A stretch of DNA of 64,000 bases from Symbiodinium natans (lineage: Eukaryota; Sar; Dinophyceae; Suessiales; Symbiodiniaceae): the NCBI GenBank assembly GCA_905221605.1, contig CAJNDS010002724.1, positions 239,996 through 303,995 on the forward strand. The letters are read 5' to 3'. Made by a program: the position numbers and the translations under genes. The notes under the pieces are model-generated. The model had not been told where the DNA came from, ran no database searches, and saw only the letters and a list, made by a program, of their open reading frames with translations. This document shows positions 39,501 through 51,871 of the stretch, in pieces. Every line of letters starts with the position of its first letter. The stretch's first letter is position 1.

Positions 39501-42500
39501 CATTTCACAGTTCACATTTCGGGCAGAACTGCTCCGCAGACGCCAGAGAAATCAGCCGATAACGGAGCAGCCGTCGGAAGGGTATTTTATCATTTATCGT
39601 CCCTCACATGGTCAATGGCCTGTTCGGAAAGAAGGATCGCTTGCTGCAGGAGATTCGCTCCCGACCACACAGACCACGCTTCCGGAGCTGCGTGAGATTG
39701 ACCTGCACGAGCCCACGGCTCGGCTGCATCCATCAAAATCCCATGGACGCTGTGTCTTGCTTTGTGGCGATTTTGTAAAGAGCTCTGCTTCGAAAGGTGG
39801 GAGGGCCAAACACAGGCTGAGATCAAGATGGCAGATCCAGACCAAATGAAGTTGTGGAAGGACTGCCTCCACACATCCGCGCATGTCTGCTGAGCACGTA
39901 GCATGTGGCACTTGCAGGGCGGCTTGCGGTGTGCTGTTGATTGTCGAGAGCGTAGAATTTCAGCTTCGAGGAGGAAACCTGGAACCTTCAGGTGAGTGGA
40001 CGCATCTGGATTGCAATCAGGAAGTATAAGGATAATGCTGGTGCAGCGTAGGGCGATTCATGGTTAAGGCGTTAAGGTTGGAAAAGTGGCCCTCAACCAA
40101 AACTCGAACCGACTGAGGTTACGTCGTGCGTGATCTCTGGAAGCGATCAGCTGATGCGTGGCGTCGCATGCGCGAGGCCCGACCCTTCCCCAACCTGGCC
40201 CCAAAGAGATTTCACCTAAGCCCTAGTTGACCCTTGACCTGCATGCGGTCTACTGAGTGTGCTGAATTAATAAGCTTATTTCTGCTTCTTGACTAAATGG
40301 ATGTAGTGTTTCAGCAGGTTCTAGCGTGCCTCAGAGCACTTTGCAGATTTAGGAAGATTCGGGAGGCACGGGATGCGGAAGAGTGCGGGGGGCAGCACCG
40401 AGGTTGCGCCTTCTGGAAGTGCAAGGTCACTTGTGGTCGCTCATGGAGCACTGGGCAAGGCCGAGCTACCCATACAGTGTTTGGAGGGATTATGAGTTCT
40501 CACTCGTGCCAAGTATGCGGTTTAGGTGAATAGTGAGTCATAGTGAGTCTACACCTTGCAGCTTGAGTGTGCGTAGGCCTTGATCAGCACTGCGCTCGGT
40601 TTGCCGGAACAGGCCTGATACTATACGTTCCGCACATCTGCGCCGCTTTCCACGTATTCCCGTGGCTCCTGTAGAGGCTTTCCGCCATTTTGTCTTGTCC
40701 AATGGTGAGGTGGTTGAGGCCCGGATGCTCATTTTGCTTATTTTTCAAGTCGGACCTGTGCTTGCACTCCGGAGGTCGCATGGCCGCAGGCAGAAGGCGC
40801 GGGTTGGGGCTTTTTAGGGTTTTGGGCGTTCAATCGTTCAATGGCTTTCGGTGACGAAAGCCGCAAGCGCCGCAAAGCGCATGAGGCAGCTCTGAACCGC
40901 GCTGGCGGAAGCTCCATCCGCAAGAAGGACCTCCGTCACATCCCGTGACCCTCCTTTGCTTTTGTCTTCAGTGTCTTCATATGTCTTCATATGTCTTCCA
41001 CAAGTGCCTAACGTGCAGCTGGCATCGCCGCCAGTTGAGTTTCCTTGCTGCCGGAATCTTGGACCAACAGCAGACATTGTTGGACAGACCGCAAAGACAG
41101 TAGGGCTTACACATGTGTTCACGGTGTTCCATTCTTCTCTTTCACAACGCGCGATGGGGCCAGCGAAGGATTTACTGTAGACAGTAGCTCTGGCTGTAGC
41201 CGCTGCCACCATTTGAGTTGCCTGTCATGTGGCCCTTCTGCTCCGCTGGATCCGCATCCGAACCATCGGCACCATCCGCGGCCCTTTGCTCTGCACTTCA
41301 TCAATGTGAGAATGCGAGCGTGTTGTTCTGAAGGGTTCTGCAGCTGTCTATGTCAAAGGCCTCAAAAGGACCCTCAGCATGAATAACAGAAGAAGAAGGA
41401 GCAAAGTGAGGCGGGAAAGAAGAACCAGGATAGCGCTTTTGTGAGCGAAGTTCGCCACTCCTGATGCAGCATATTGTGAACAGCCACATGTAGGGCAATG
41501 TAGGGGGTGGCGGCATCTCAGCCTGCAAGGGCCCTGCATTCCTGCTTGGCAATATTTCCACTCAACCATCTTCAACCCTTGTAGGGTGTGCATGGGAGTT
41601 GAGCTTAGCCCACTCCGTGGAAGCACCACGGGCCCAAACAAACCCACGAATCACTTCAAGACTTAAGGAGCAACATGTGTCAACATCGGTGTACTGTACT
41701 GTAAGTAGGTGTTTTCGAGAAAAGCAAGCCATGGCTCCTCTTGAAACCTTACAAGGCCTTAGATGGCCCTAGTATGCCCTAGCGGTATCTCTCCGAGATT
41801 CTTCAAGACTTCAAGTATCCTCCCTGCACCTCCACCTCAGGGACAGCCGCGTGCCAACAACACCGCCGATGATGAGGCTTTGGCGAGATCGCTGCAGGAC
41901 AAAGTTTCGCTTGGGTTGAGATTCTTCTGTTCAGAGGCACCGCTCACTCATTGTCGCCGATGTTGTGCTCTCATGTGAAATGGAGCCTTGCTCTAGAGAG
42001 GAGGGTCTTTTGCCCATTCTGCACAGGAGCAGCAGGATGCAGAAGTCGCACGGATGCGTCTCGGCGAAAGCAGCTTCCAATGCTGGTCGAGCGAGTCGAG
42101 CGAGTCGGCTGTAGATCTGAAGTTTGCATCGTCGCGTGCTGCCGGCTGCAAGAATCCTGGATTAGGAAGTTGAACCATGCAAACACTCAGGCTTGCGCGA
42201 CAAGGCAGCTTTGGGCTGCCTGCGCAGCAACGTGCCCCCAGCCTCAAACATGGGAGCGAATTCTTGGCTTGTTGTGCGTCGACGATTTTTTCCGCGAATG
42301 TGGCACCAGCATGTACTGCACAACAGTCTACAAGCAGCAGTCATGTTTCCCAGACCCGAGACCGGCTGGACCCAGGTCGTCACCATGCAGTGCGGGGTAT
42401 GCCAGAGCTCCGTGCAGGCAGAGAAGAGCACAAGTAAGATCAGAATCCCTAAGCAAACACCAAGCTGTATATTGTAGGTGAGGCTGCACAGGCCCTATCT

Positions 42501-45500
42501 CAAGACATCGCTTCACACCTGGCGTCTCCTAGTATGCCATGGCTCGCGCATTGAGACATCTTGAGTCTTTGAACAGGTCCAGGTGCCGCTGTCTGCGGCG
42601 CCGAACTCCGTGTGCCGGTTGCAAGTCTTCCAAAATCTCTTTGGCAGCTCCTCAACTTCTGTGTTGCTTTAAGTGCTGGCAGCCCCAAGACGAGGTCGTC
42701 CGGGTGCCTTGCCCCCGCTGCACGTCCGAAAACGAGTTCAGGCTTCCTTGGGGCTGCTGACAGACCTCCTTACCGACTTTATGCAGACTTTCACTGAGAC
42801 TGCGCTGTTGTACCGTGACGTACCGCTCTCATGACCCCCTTTGTGTCAGGATTCCTGGCGCATCCATGCGGGCGGGCGCACCAGCAGGCTTAGGCGGAGT
42901 GCGGCCACGAGGGCCCGAGTTCAGCTGCCAGCATGCCTTGCTCAGGACTCGACCCGTCACTTCTTTCGGAAGGCTTGGATGATGAGCTTCTGCATGTGGC
43001 GTGCTTTGCTTGCAGTCGGGTTTGCCAAATTATGAGTCCCTACAAGGCCCTATGACCTAAGAGCCGTCCACGCACCTTCAGTATCCTTCAGTCTTCATGA
43101 GCCCAAAGGTGCGAGATGGGAAACACGGCTGTGGAAATGATGATTGACACTGGCGCTCAAACCTCGGCCCGGCCCCCGGTCCTCGTGTTTCCTACGCTGC
43201 AGCGAGCTGACATGCACAAATCTGCGAATCTACTGCTAACACCTGCTCGTGTTTCAAGGGCCTTGCTGCAGCCTTGACAAGACCAGACCTTCTGAGACGA
43301 GCTTTCCTTCAGCCCACATAGAGCCCCGAAGAGTCAGAGTGGCTATGCGTTGGCGGTTCGAAGACATTTGAAGAAAGTAAAGCTCTGTAACATCTTGTTT
43401 CCTTGCTGAGGTGATCTCAGAGCCGCTCGTGCGGAGATTGCAGCTGCAAGGGCACATGGACAGCAGGTTCCAAGGCCGGGTTGTCGAAAGCATGGATGGC
43501 AGCCTCATGAAGTCCTATACCTTGCAAGGAGTTGCAGCTGGCGTCGGAACCGCAAGAATTCTTGGGAAGCTTCGAGGGGTTCCTGCAGCTGGTCAGCAAT
43601 TAAGTTTCTTCTCGAGATTCTGCTGCCGCGGTTGATGCAGATGTGGCCGAATCAGGGGCAAAAAAACAACCAAGGTCAAGATGGGTCATGTGGAGTTTGC
43701 GTTGGCTCCTTGCCCGCGTTGTGACACCGCAGCCCGTTTTGTTGCAGCCGTGCTGCCATACTCACAATGTACCTGCTTCTGCCCCGCAAAAGATGGTGGT
43801 ATGCCCAGGACTTCAGTGTCCTTGGTGTGGACCAGCCCCTTCTCATGCTTGGAATTGACCAGATGTCCATGTCTCGGCGCCTTTTTCTGCACGCGATCCA
43901 TTGGACCATTACCTTTTTCCTTCTTCCTGCACAGTACTGAGTCAGGCGGCGCTTCAAGTGTGTGGTGAACCTGGAGAGGCCGTGTACAGTGTACATTTCA
44001 GCAAAGCATACGTCATGTGTGGACCGTGTGGCTCAGATGCAGAAGGCAGTCAATGCCGTGCTTTCCCGCTTGTGCAGGCATTGCTTAACCTTTGGCGGCA
44101 GTGACGGTGTGGAAGTGCCATTCTTGCCACCCGACTCGCGGCGACGCGTGTCTTACAGAGACTTGGAAGAAGTTGAGCTGGCACGCCTTAGCATTGTTTG
44201 TCATGCTCTGGAGATGCGGAGAGAAGTTTGCAGCAAGGGAGGGAGGGGTAGTGACGAGAATGCGCGAGGACAAGCTGGCTGCCCGACGATGTGAGAGAGA
44301 GCGCAAGACAGGGCATCAAGCTCCTGCGTTGGACTTCACATCTGGCCGATGCCCGTCAATGACTGTTGGATACAATTCGTGTCAAAACCTCCCTCGATGC
44401 TTCCTTCAAGAGGAGCAGCCTCCGTCTTTTGAGGTGAGGTGGGCAGATGCCTAATTAGCTGTGTGGGTGAAAGACTCGTCTTTTCTAAGACCTGAAGAGT
44501 GGTGGAGCCAAGAAGGGCCAAGAAGAGCTAAATCTGCCCATCGTGTCGGCTGGCACTCAGTCCGGGTGTGCAAGGTTCCGGCAGATCCATTTTCGATAGA
44601 TCCTGCAGCTCCAGAAGCCACTTTGTACAGTTCGGTACAGGAGGAGCGAACAGGCCTTCGTCACGCTATTCCAAGATTCCGCTTCGACAAAGACGCCGCC
44701 ACAGACCTTGCGGAGAAATCGGAAGAAAGTCTCCAAGAATCATCGTGCTCATACGGAAACCGCCTGATGCCTCATGGCCGTATGCATGTTCACCGCCATA
44801 GGAGCTACTGGTACTCGGGTAGACTGTCACGCAACAAGGTTAACTTCTCTATCAAGTGCGGACATCACATCTTTCATGCCGCAGGACCTTGGCGATCCTT
44901 AGAAGACGAGAAGCAGGCCATGCAGGCGGGAGCCGGCATCACCGACATGATGGTCGTTCATTGGTGTCCCTCGCTTTTCGTTGACACCGAATCCTCCCCT
45001 GGCAACACAAGCTATTGGACAACTTTCAGTTCCTTTCGACCCCGAACAATAGCATTGCGAGCTTCAAATGTATTCGAGGGAGCTTCGATTGGAGAGGAAG
45101 TGGCACAATGAGCCGTGCATGGTTTGTTAGCAGACTACAGTAGCAAGATTTGCTGCATACTGGGCATTGAAGATACTCATCGAGCGAAGTCCAGGCCAAC
45201 GACAAAGACTTCAGCACCGTGGATGCTGCGTAGTCGAGGACAGCCTCGGCTTGGCCAGTAAGTACACCGAAGTCCCCTGAGCAATCAAAACTTGCAATAA
45301 GCTCCAGCGTACTGAGACACGACCTCTGGGCGGTGGTGCTCGCGATGGTTGTTGCGCATTCTCGCAGGCGCAGCGCGTCCGTCGCCGGGACTGGCAACAC
45401 CACTGCAGCGGGAGGTCCAACCACGTGAACTGAGCTGCCTGGTGACGGTGGCTGCTGTTGGACGTAAAGAAGGTGGAGTACCAAGAAGCTTGACCAGTCT

Positions 45501-48500
45501 TGGCGGGGACGTGAAAGGCTTTGGGGCAGGACGAGCGCATCTTAGCCCAGTCTACGGACAGGCGGCTAGTGTCTTATCTTGGACACTGTGTAGCCAATGA
45601 ATGCCAACTGCAATCGATTTGTGTACACCAAGAATATGGCAGTTAGCTTTGTTTAAGTTCAACAAAGCTGCTTTCACAATGATTGCTCAGCTGATCTCAA
45701 CTTCGGGAGAAAGGCAGCCAGGGTCTTGTCGGCACTGTGTCTGCATCAGCAAAACAGCCAACAGCTGCTTGCACTGCATGATTGCTTCGCTCGTACTGCA
45801 ACAAAGGGTGGAGCCAACCTCGTCCGAATGTGATACTCGCAAAGGTGTGCAAAGGCAAGCCGTACTCGTACAAGTCCGACATCTGGCGCCTGCCTCAGAG
45901 CGCGCTGGGGGCCAACACATCCTGGTCACAAGCCGCTGCCCAACCGAAGAGGGCATCATTTCCCCGCAAGACTCTGGATATTTGTATTCTCCTTTCTGCA
46001 AGGTCCTTGGGATGTGTGCTGTTTGAGATGATGGCACTGCGCCCACCCTTCGGTACAGCTCCCAACTTGGAGGTCAGATTCGTGTCTGCATCTGCGTTGA
46101 CGCTTTCACATGCAGGATAGTGTAGGGACGCATGTGCAGTGGTTGGGATTTGCTTTCCGAGTCCGCACGTTTTTTGTCGCATTGTCAAATGGCAGGCCTT
46201 GGTGAACCGGATAGTTCGTGCGGATGTGGCCCTACCGGAGCACCTGAGTCACGACTACCCGGAAGCATCACGCTGTACGCGCGCGATGCTTCGCCAGCAA
46301 CCCGACAGAAGGCCAACGGCACACTCCTTGCTGAATCGTCCACGGCTTCAACCACCAGTGTATGAATTGCCTGGGATGCACATCGCGGAGTCGGTGTCGA
46401 CACCTTCAACGCCACCCCCGACTGCACCGTCGGCTGCAAGCCCTGCAAGCAAGGCTTTCGAGCCGCCGGGGCGCGGCGCCAATGCCGCCAATGCTGCCAA
46501 CGGCATCAGCTCGCAGGCGGCCAAGCAAAAGCTTGTGGCGGCGCAGGTGGCAGCTGCTGCGGCCAATGCTGCGGCCAATGCAGTAAAAGCTGCCGCCTTG
46601 TCGCCGCGCACAAGGGGGCGGGCCAAGCTTGCAAACCAAATTCTGGAATCAGAGGACCACAGTGCCATGAAAGTTCTCGAGGAGTGCACGGATGCGGAGA
46701 GACTATGTCCGCGTGCTGGACAAAAGGGAATCATCACTGACATTCCGTTGTCAGGACGTGCTCGCCGCCAGGCCAGCGCTGGCTCCCATGGCAGTTCCAG
46801 TCCCTCACACCCGATGTACCCTGCTTCGCCAAGTGTGGCCGTCAGTGTGATGAGCCCAGCACAGGGCTCCAGTGCTGGCCGATCAGCCAACCCATCGGAT
46901 GGGTCCAACGTTCGCTCCTGCTCCGGAGACATCTACAGGCCCCGCCAGCCCCTCCCTGGCCAGCCAGTTGGACAGCAGCAGCCGCTGTCTGCAAGACAGA
47001 AGGCTGGATTCTTCTATACTGGCCAGTAGATGGTTCATCAGCTAGCTAGATGTGCTTGATTGCTTTGACATTTGATCAACTTTACTTTCATCACGCCTGC
47101 TTCAATACATTTTGACACCCACTACTGCTTCAGAATGCTGAGATACACCGGATACACTTGATCCCTGGCAGGTTCATCACCCCTTCACGCGGCCACAGCC
47201 TCTGCAAAGGCCGGGAACTGGAGCGAGGGTTGAGCTTGAGCTGCTCAGAATTGTGGCGCCACCGCTGGGATGAGCCCAGAAGGTCCTCGAAGACCACCCA
47301 AACGTCGGCCACAAGTCGAGAAAGCAAGAAAGAGTGGGGAGAAGAGCAACACTTGCAGGTCCGTTTTCCTTGATACTTTGATGCTGGATCTTTTGAACGT
47401 GAGGGGAGGAGTTTTGAGTGATGATGGATGCATATGTGATGTCACAGCGATGCCCATGTGCAGTGCAGCCATCGCAGGGTTCATTCCGAGTCATGTGTGG
47501 CTGCAACTCTTTGGGTCTTTGGGATGAGATCTGGGCTGCAATCCTCGCCGAAGACGAAAGAACTGTGTTGACCAAGGGGAGATGACCCCACCGGGTCAAC
47601 TGAGTCAACCACTCCATGTTGCAATCCATGTTGCAATCCATGTTGCGCAGTTGAAGGGTTGGATTCTGAGCATGGTATGTCTGCGCAGCGGGCTTGTGTC
47701 TGCCTGAGATGACATCCAACAGTGCTGACTGAGAGGGTTCGGCCCTCGCTGAGTCATGCATATTAACCACGTATGACGGCTGAGGCATGATCACTTGCTC
47801 CAACTAGTGCCAACAGCCAGCAGATAGCATGGGTTTCAAAGCAGTCGATACAGAGCCCTTGTTGAACGGACTGTAGCCCTCTGAACGCTGGGATTAGCCC
47901 AGAAGGTCCTCGAAGAACACCCAAACGTCGGCCACAAGTCAAGAAAGCAAGAAAGAGTCGGCAGAAGAGCATCACTTGCAGGTCCTTTTTCCTTGATACT
48001 TTGATGCTGGATCTTTTGAGCGTGAGGGGAGGAGTATTGAGTGATGATGGATGCATATGTGATGTCACAGCGATGCCCATGTGCAGTGCAGCCATCGCAG
48101 GGTTCATTCCGAGTCATGTGTGGCTGCAACTCTTTGGGTCTTTGGGATGAGATCTGGGCTGCAATCCTCGCCGAAGACGAAAGAACTGTGTTGACCAAGG
48201 GGAGATGACCCCACCGGGTCATGCGCCGGGGCGCATGACCAACCACGTATGACGACTGAGTCAACCACTCCATGTTGCAATCCATGTTGCAATCCATGTT
48301 GCGCAGTCGAAGGGTTGGATTCTGAGCATGGTATGTTTGCGCAGCGGGCTTGTGTCTGCCTGAGATGACATCCAACAGTGCTGACTGAGAGGGTTCGGCC
48401 CTTGCTGAGTCATGCATATTAACCACGTATGACGGCTGAGGCATGATCACTTGCTCCAACTAGTGCCAACAGCCAGCAGATAGCATGGGTCTCAAAGCAG

Positions 48501-51500
48501 TCGATACAGAGCCCTTGTTGAACGGACTGTAGCCCTCTGAACGCTGGGATTAGCCCAGAAGGTCCTCGAAGAACACCCAAACGTCGGCCACAAGTCAAGA
48601 AAGCAAGAAAGAGTCGGCAGAAGAGCATCACTTGCAGGTCCTTTTTCCTTGATACTTTGATGCTGGATCTTTTGAACGTGAGGGGAGGAGTATTGAGTGA
48701 TGATGGATGCATATGTGATGTCACAGCGATGCCCATGTGCAGTGCAGCCATCGCAGGGTTCATTCCGAGTCATGTGTGGCTGCAACTCTTTGGGTCTTTG
48801 GGATGAGATCTGGGCTGCAATCCTCGCCGAAGACGAAAGAACTGTGTTGACCAAGGGGAGATGACCCCACCGGGTCAACTGAGTCAACCACTCCATGTTG
48901 CAATCCATGTTGCAATCCATGTTGCGCAGTCGAAGGGTTGGATTCTGAGCATGGTATGTCTGCGCAGCGGGCTTGTGTCTGCCTGAGATGACATCCAACA
49001 GTGCTGACTGAGAGGGTTCGGCCCTCGCTGAGTCATGCATATTAACCACGTATGACGGCTGAGGCATGATCACTTGCTCCAACTAGTGCCAACAGCCAGC
49101 AGATAGCATGGGTCTCAAAGCAGTCGATACAGAGCCCTTGTTGAACGGACTGTAGCCCTCTGAACGCTGGGATTAGCCCAGAAGGTCCTCGAAGACCACC
49201 CAAACGTCGGCCACAAGTCAAGAAAGCAAGAAAGAGTCGGGAGAAGAGCATCACTTGCAGGTCCTTTTTCCTTGATACTTTGATGCTGGATCTTTTGAGC
49301 GTGAGGGGAGGAGTATTGAGTGATGATGGATGCATATGTGATGTCACAGCGATGCCCATGTGCAGTGCAGCCATCGCAGGGTTCATTCCGAGTCATGTGT
49401 GGCTGCAACTCTTTGGGTCTTTGGGATGAGATCTGGGCTGCAATCCTCGCCGAAGACGAAAGAACTGTGTTGACCAAGGGGAGATGACCCCACCGGGTCA
49501 TGCGCCGGGGCGCATGACCAACCACGTATGACGACTGAGTCAACCACTCCATGTTGCAATCCATGTTGCAATCCATGTTGCAATCCATGTTGCGCAGTCG
49601 AAGGGTTGGATTCTGAGCATGGTATGTTTGCGCAGCGGGCTTGCGTCTGCCTGAGATGACATCCAACAGTGCTGACTGAGAGGGTTCGGCCCTCGCTGAG
49701 TCATGCATATTAACCACGTATGACGGCTGAGGCATGATCACTTGTTCCAACTAGTGCCAACAGCCAGGAGATAGCATGGGTCTCAAAGCTGTCGATACAG
49801 AGCTCTTGTTGCACTGTGCAACAGAAACTCTCTTCTTGGCCAATATTTGTGGCATGTTGCGACGAGCAAGTTGGCACAGATGTGCAGCCCGACTGGCAAG
49901 CATTCGCACAGTAGAGTTGTGTTCTCGTTGTGGCACGATGTGACTAGATGCGACAAGGCGCTGACGGGAACATTCTGTTGGCACCTTCAGTTCGAGTCGA
50001 CAAGCTGGGACTCCCCTCTTTTCTGCATAGTCTCGCCATCGCCGCTTCTGGTGCGTCCGGAGTGGAACAAGATAGGTGCATAACCTGCTCTGCACAACTT
50101 CGAAGTTCCCGGCAAGTGCCCCCTCCAAAACCCGAGGTGTGTGGTTTAGGAATGTTTAGGAAGTAGTCCCTGCAAGGTCGCCGCGGAAGTCCAACCCAGC
50201 CCAAGTAGACCGAATGGACTACGTCGGCCCGGTACTTGGGCCTTTGGACCTTCTGACTTTGGGTGTGTTGAGGGATTTGGGGATTTAGAGCGTACCTTCT
50301 TGAAGCTTAGACTGTGTGCTGATGTGTTTTTGGCGAAGGTTCTGGAAGTGGCGCTCTCACCGCCAGGTGCATGGGACTACCGTGCCGCAAGTCTTCCCAT
50401 CCCTTCCTGAAAGACGCTTTCTGAGCCCGTAGAGATGAGGATGCCCAAAACGACACCACCGCCCACAGAAGAACCGACACCGTCGACAGGAGTGGCTCAG
50501 CAACGCCCCGTTCTCCAGATCCCGAGCCCGAGGACCGGATGGTGTCGCTCTAGACTAGGCTTCCAGGGCCTCTAGGGTTTAGGGCCGTTTAGGGCCGTTT
50601 AGGGGGTTAGGGTTTAGGGTAGAGGCTGCTTCCATCGGAGCAGCACATGGGGACCAGGAGCTGCAAGCCCTTCTTGCCCAAAAGCGTGCTCCACAGAGAG
50701 CCAACGTCTCCCTTCAAGCGCCCCATGCCGTCGATGTACCCCGATCTCTGAAGAGAGCACGCGTAAAAAGTGTCAGAACATGCACATCTGCTTTACAATG
50801 GCTGATACAACCCTGTTTGATTGCCCCGAATTTCTTTACGTTTTCCCCCTAATCGTGAACTCTGTGCCGCTGCGTGTTGATCGCCTCAGCCCAGTCCGAA
50901 AATCTGGAAAGCCCAATGTTTGATTGCATTCGAATGTGACATCGTATTCTATGACATTATACAGTATATTACAAAGTAGTACAACAATGGTTGAAGGTTT
51001 GTCTACGGGGACTTTGGGTCGGAGCCGAGACTTCAACGGGGGGGGGGGCTTGTGGCTTGTGGGCTCGGAGCTTTGAGAACTTAGGGGGGTGCAGAGTCTA
51101 GGGTTTAGGATTTAGGATGGTTTAGGGTTTAGGCGGGTTCTGGGCTTAGGCGGTAGTAATATGTTGTAATTAGGGGTCGTGCAATGCCGGTGCGCCTGGT
51201 AGTGTTGTGGTACCTCATAATTAGTGCTGAAGTCGCGCATAATGGCAATCCCTTCCCCCTATTATTAAATGCCCCCCCCCCCCCGCAATAGAAACTCGAA
51301 ATGTGTTCTAACATGTTTTTCATATTAGGGGGATGTTTTCATCCATATGCCATCTTTTAGAGGCAGGGTTTAGATTGGCTTGAAGGTTTTTGAGGCCCTT
51401 AACCCCCGCTAATTCGGAATAAGGTTTAAAAGGTGGGGTCGGTTTCGGCAGGATTTTCCGGAAAGTGTTTATTTTGATAATTCTGGGGGCATTTAATACA

Positions 51501-51835
51501 AGGGGGAAGAGGTTAGTGTATCTGTGCAGTGCAGTACAGTACAGTACAGTATATCATAGTTCAGTCTAGTATAGCATCGTATAGCATAGTTTTTGTATAC
51601 CGGTAGTATATAGTCGTTTTTACAGCCTAGTATAGTACAGCATGGTATTGTATATTCTCGTATATTCTGTTCCTGTCTAGTACATGTTGGTATATTCTAG
51701 TAGATTCCAATAGCACATTATCGTATTTTGTCGTTTATGGTTCGTGCATTGGCGTGGTGTGATTTTAAGGTGGTGGATCTGGACAATGGCATATTCTGTA
51801 GTAGTACATAATTTCGATACGTGTACATTTGCAAA

Positions 51836-51871
<36 letters not shown>

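Larger units (their letters stand above)
35630..45844 (+). other. 10.2-kb intron of the kinase gene
   Basis: It starts GTGCGA right after the SPE codons of the activation segment and ends GCAAAG before GTG TGC AAA GGC. Splicing gives GTPCYLSPEVCKGKPYSYKS, an unbroken subdomain VIII-IX. It contains the palindromic block at 36.7-37.2 kb, a decayed gene at 37.3-38.2 kb, a small coding-like ORF at 40841 and the Ddi1-like protease gene, all on the same strand. Confidence 0.85.

Noticed and set aside
47177-49750. Repeated minus-strand ORFs of 114 and about 200 codons
   Set aside because: Two overlapping frames are equally open in near-identical copies. This is better explained by recent tandem duplication than by coding; no family motif seen.
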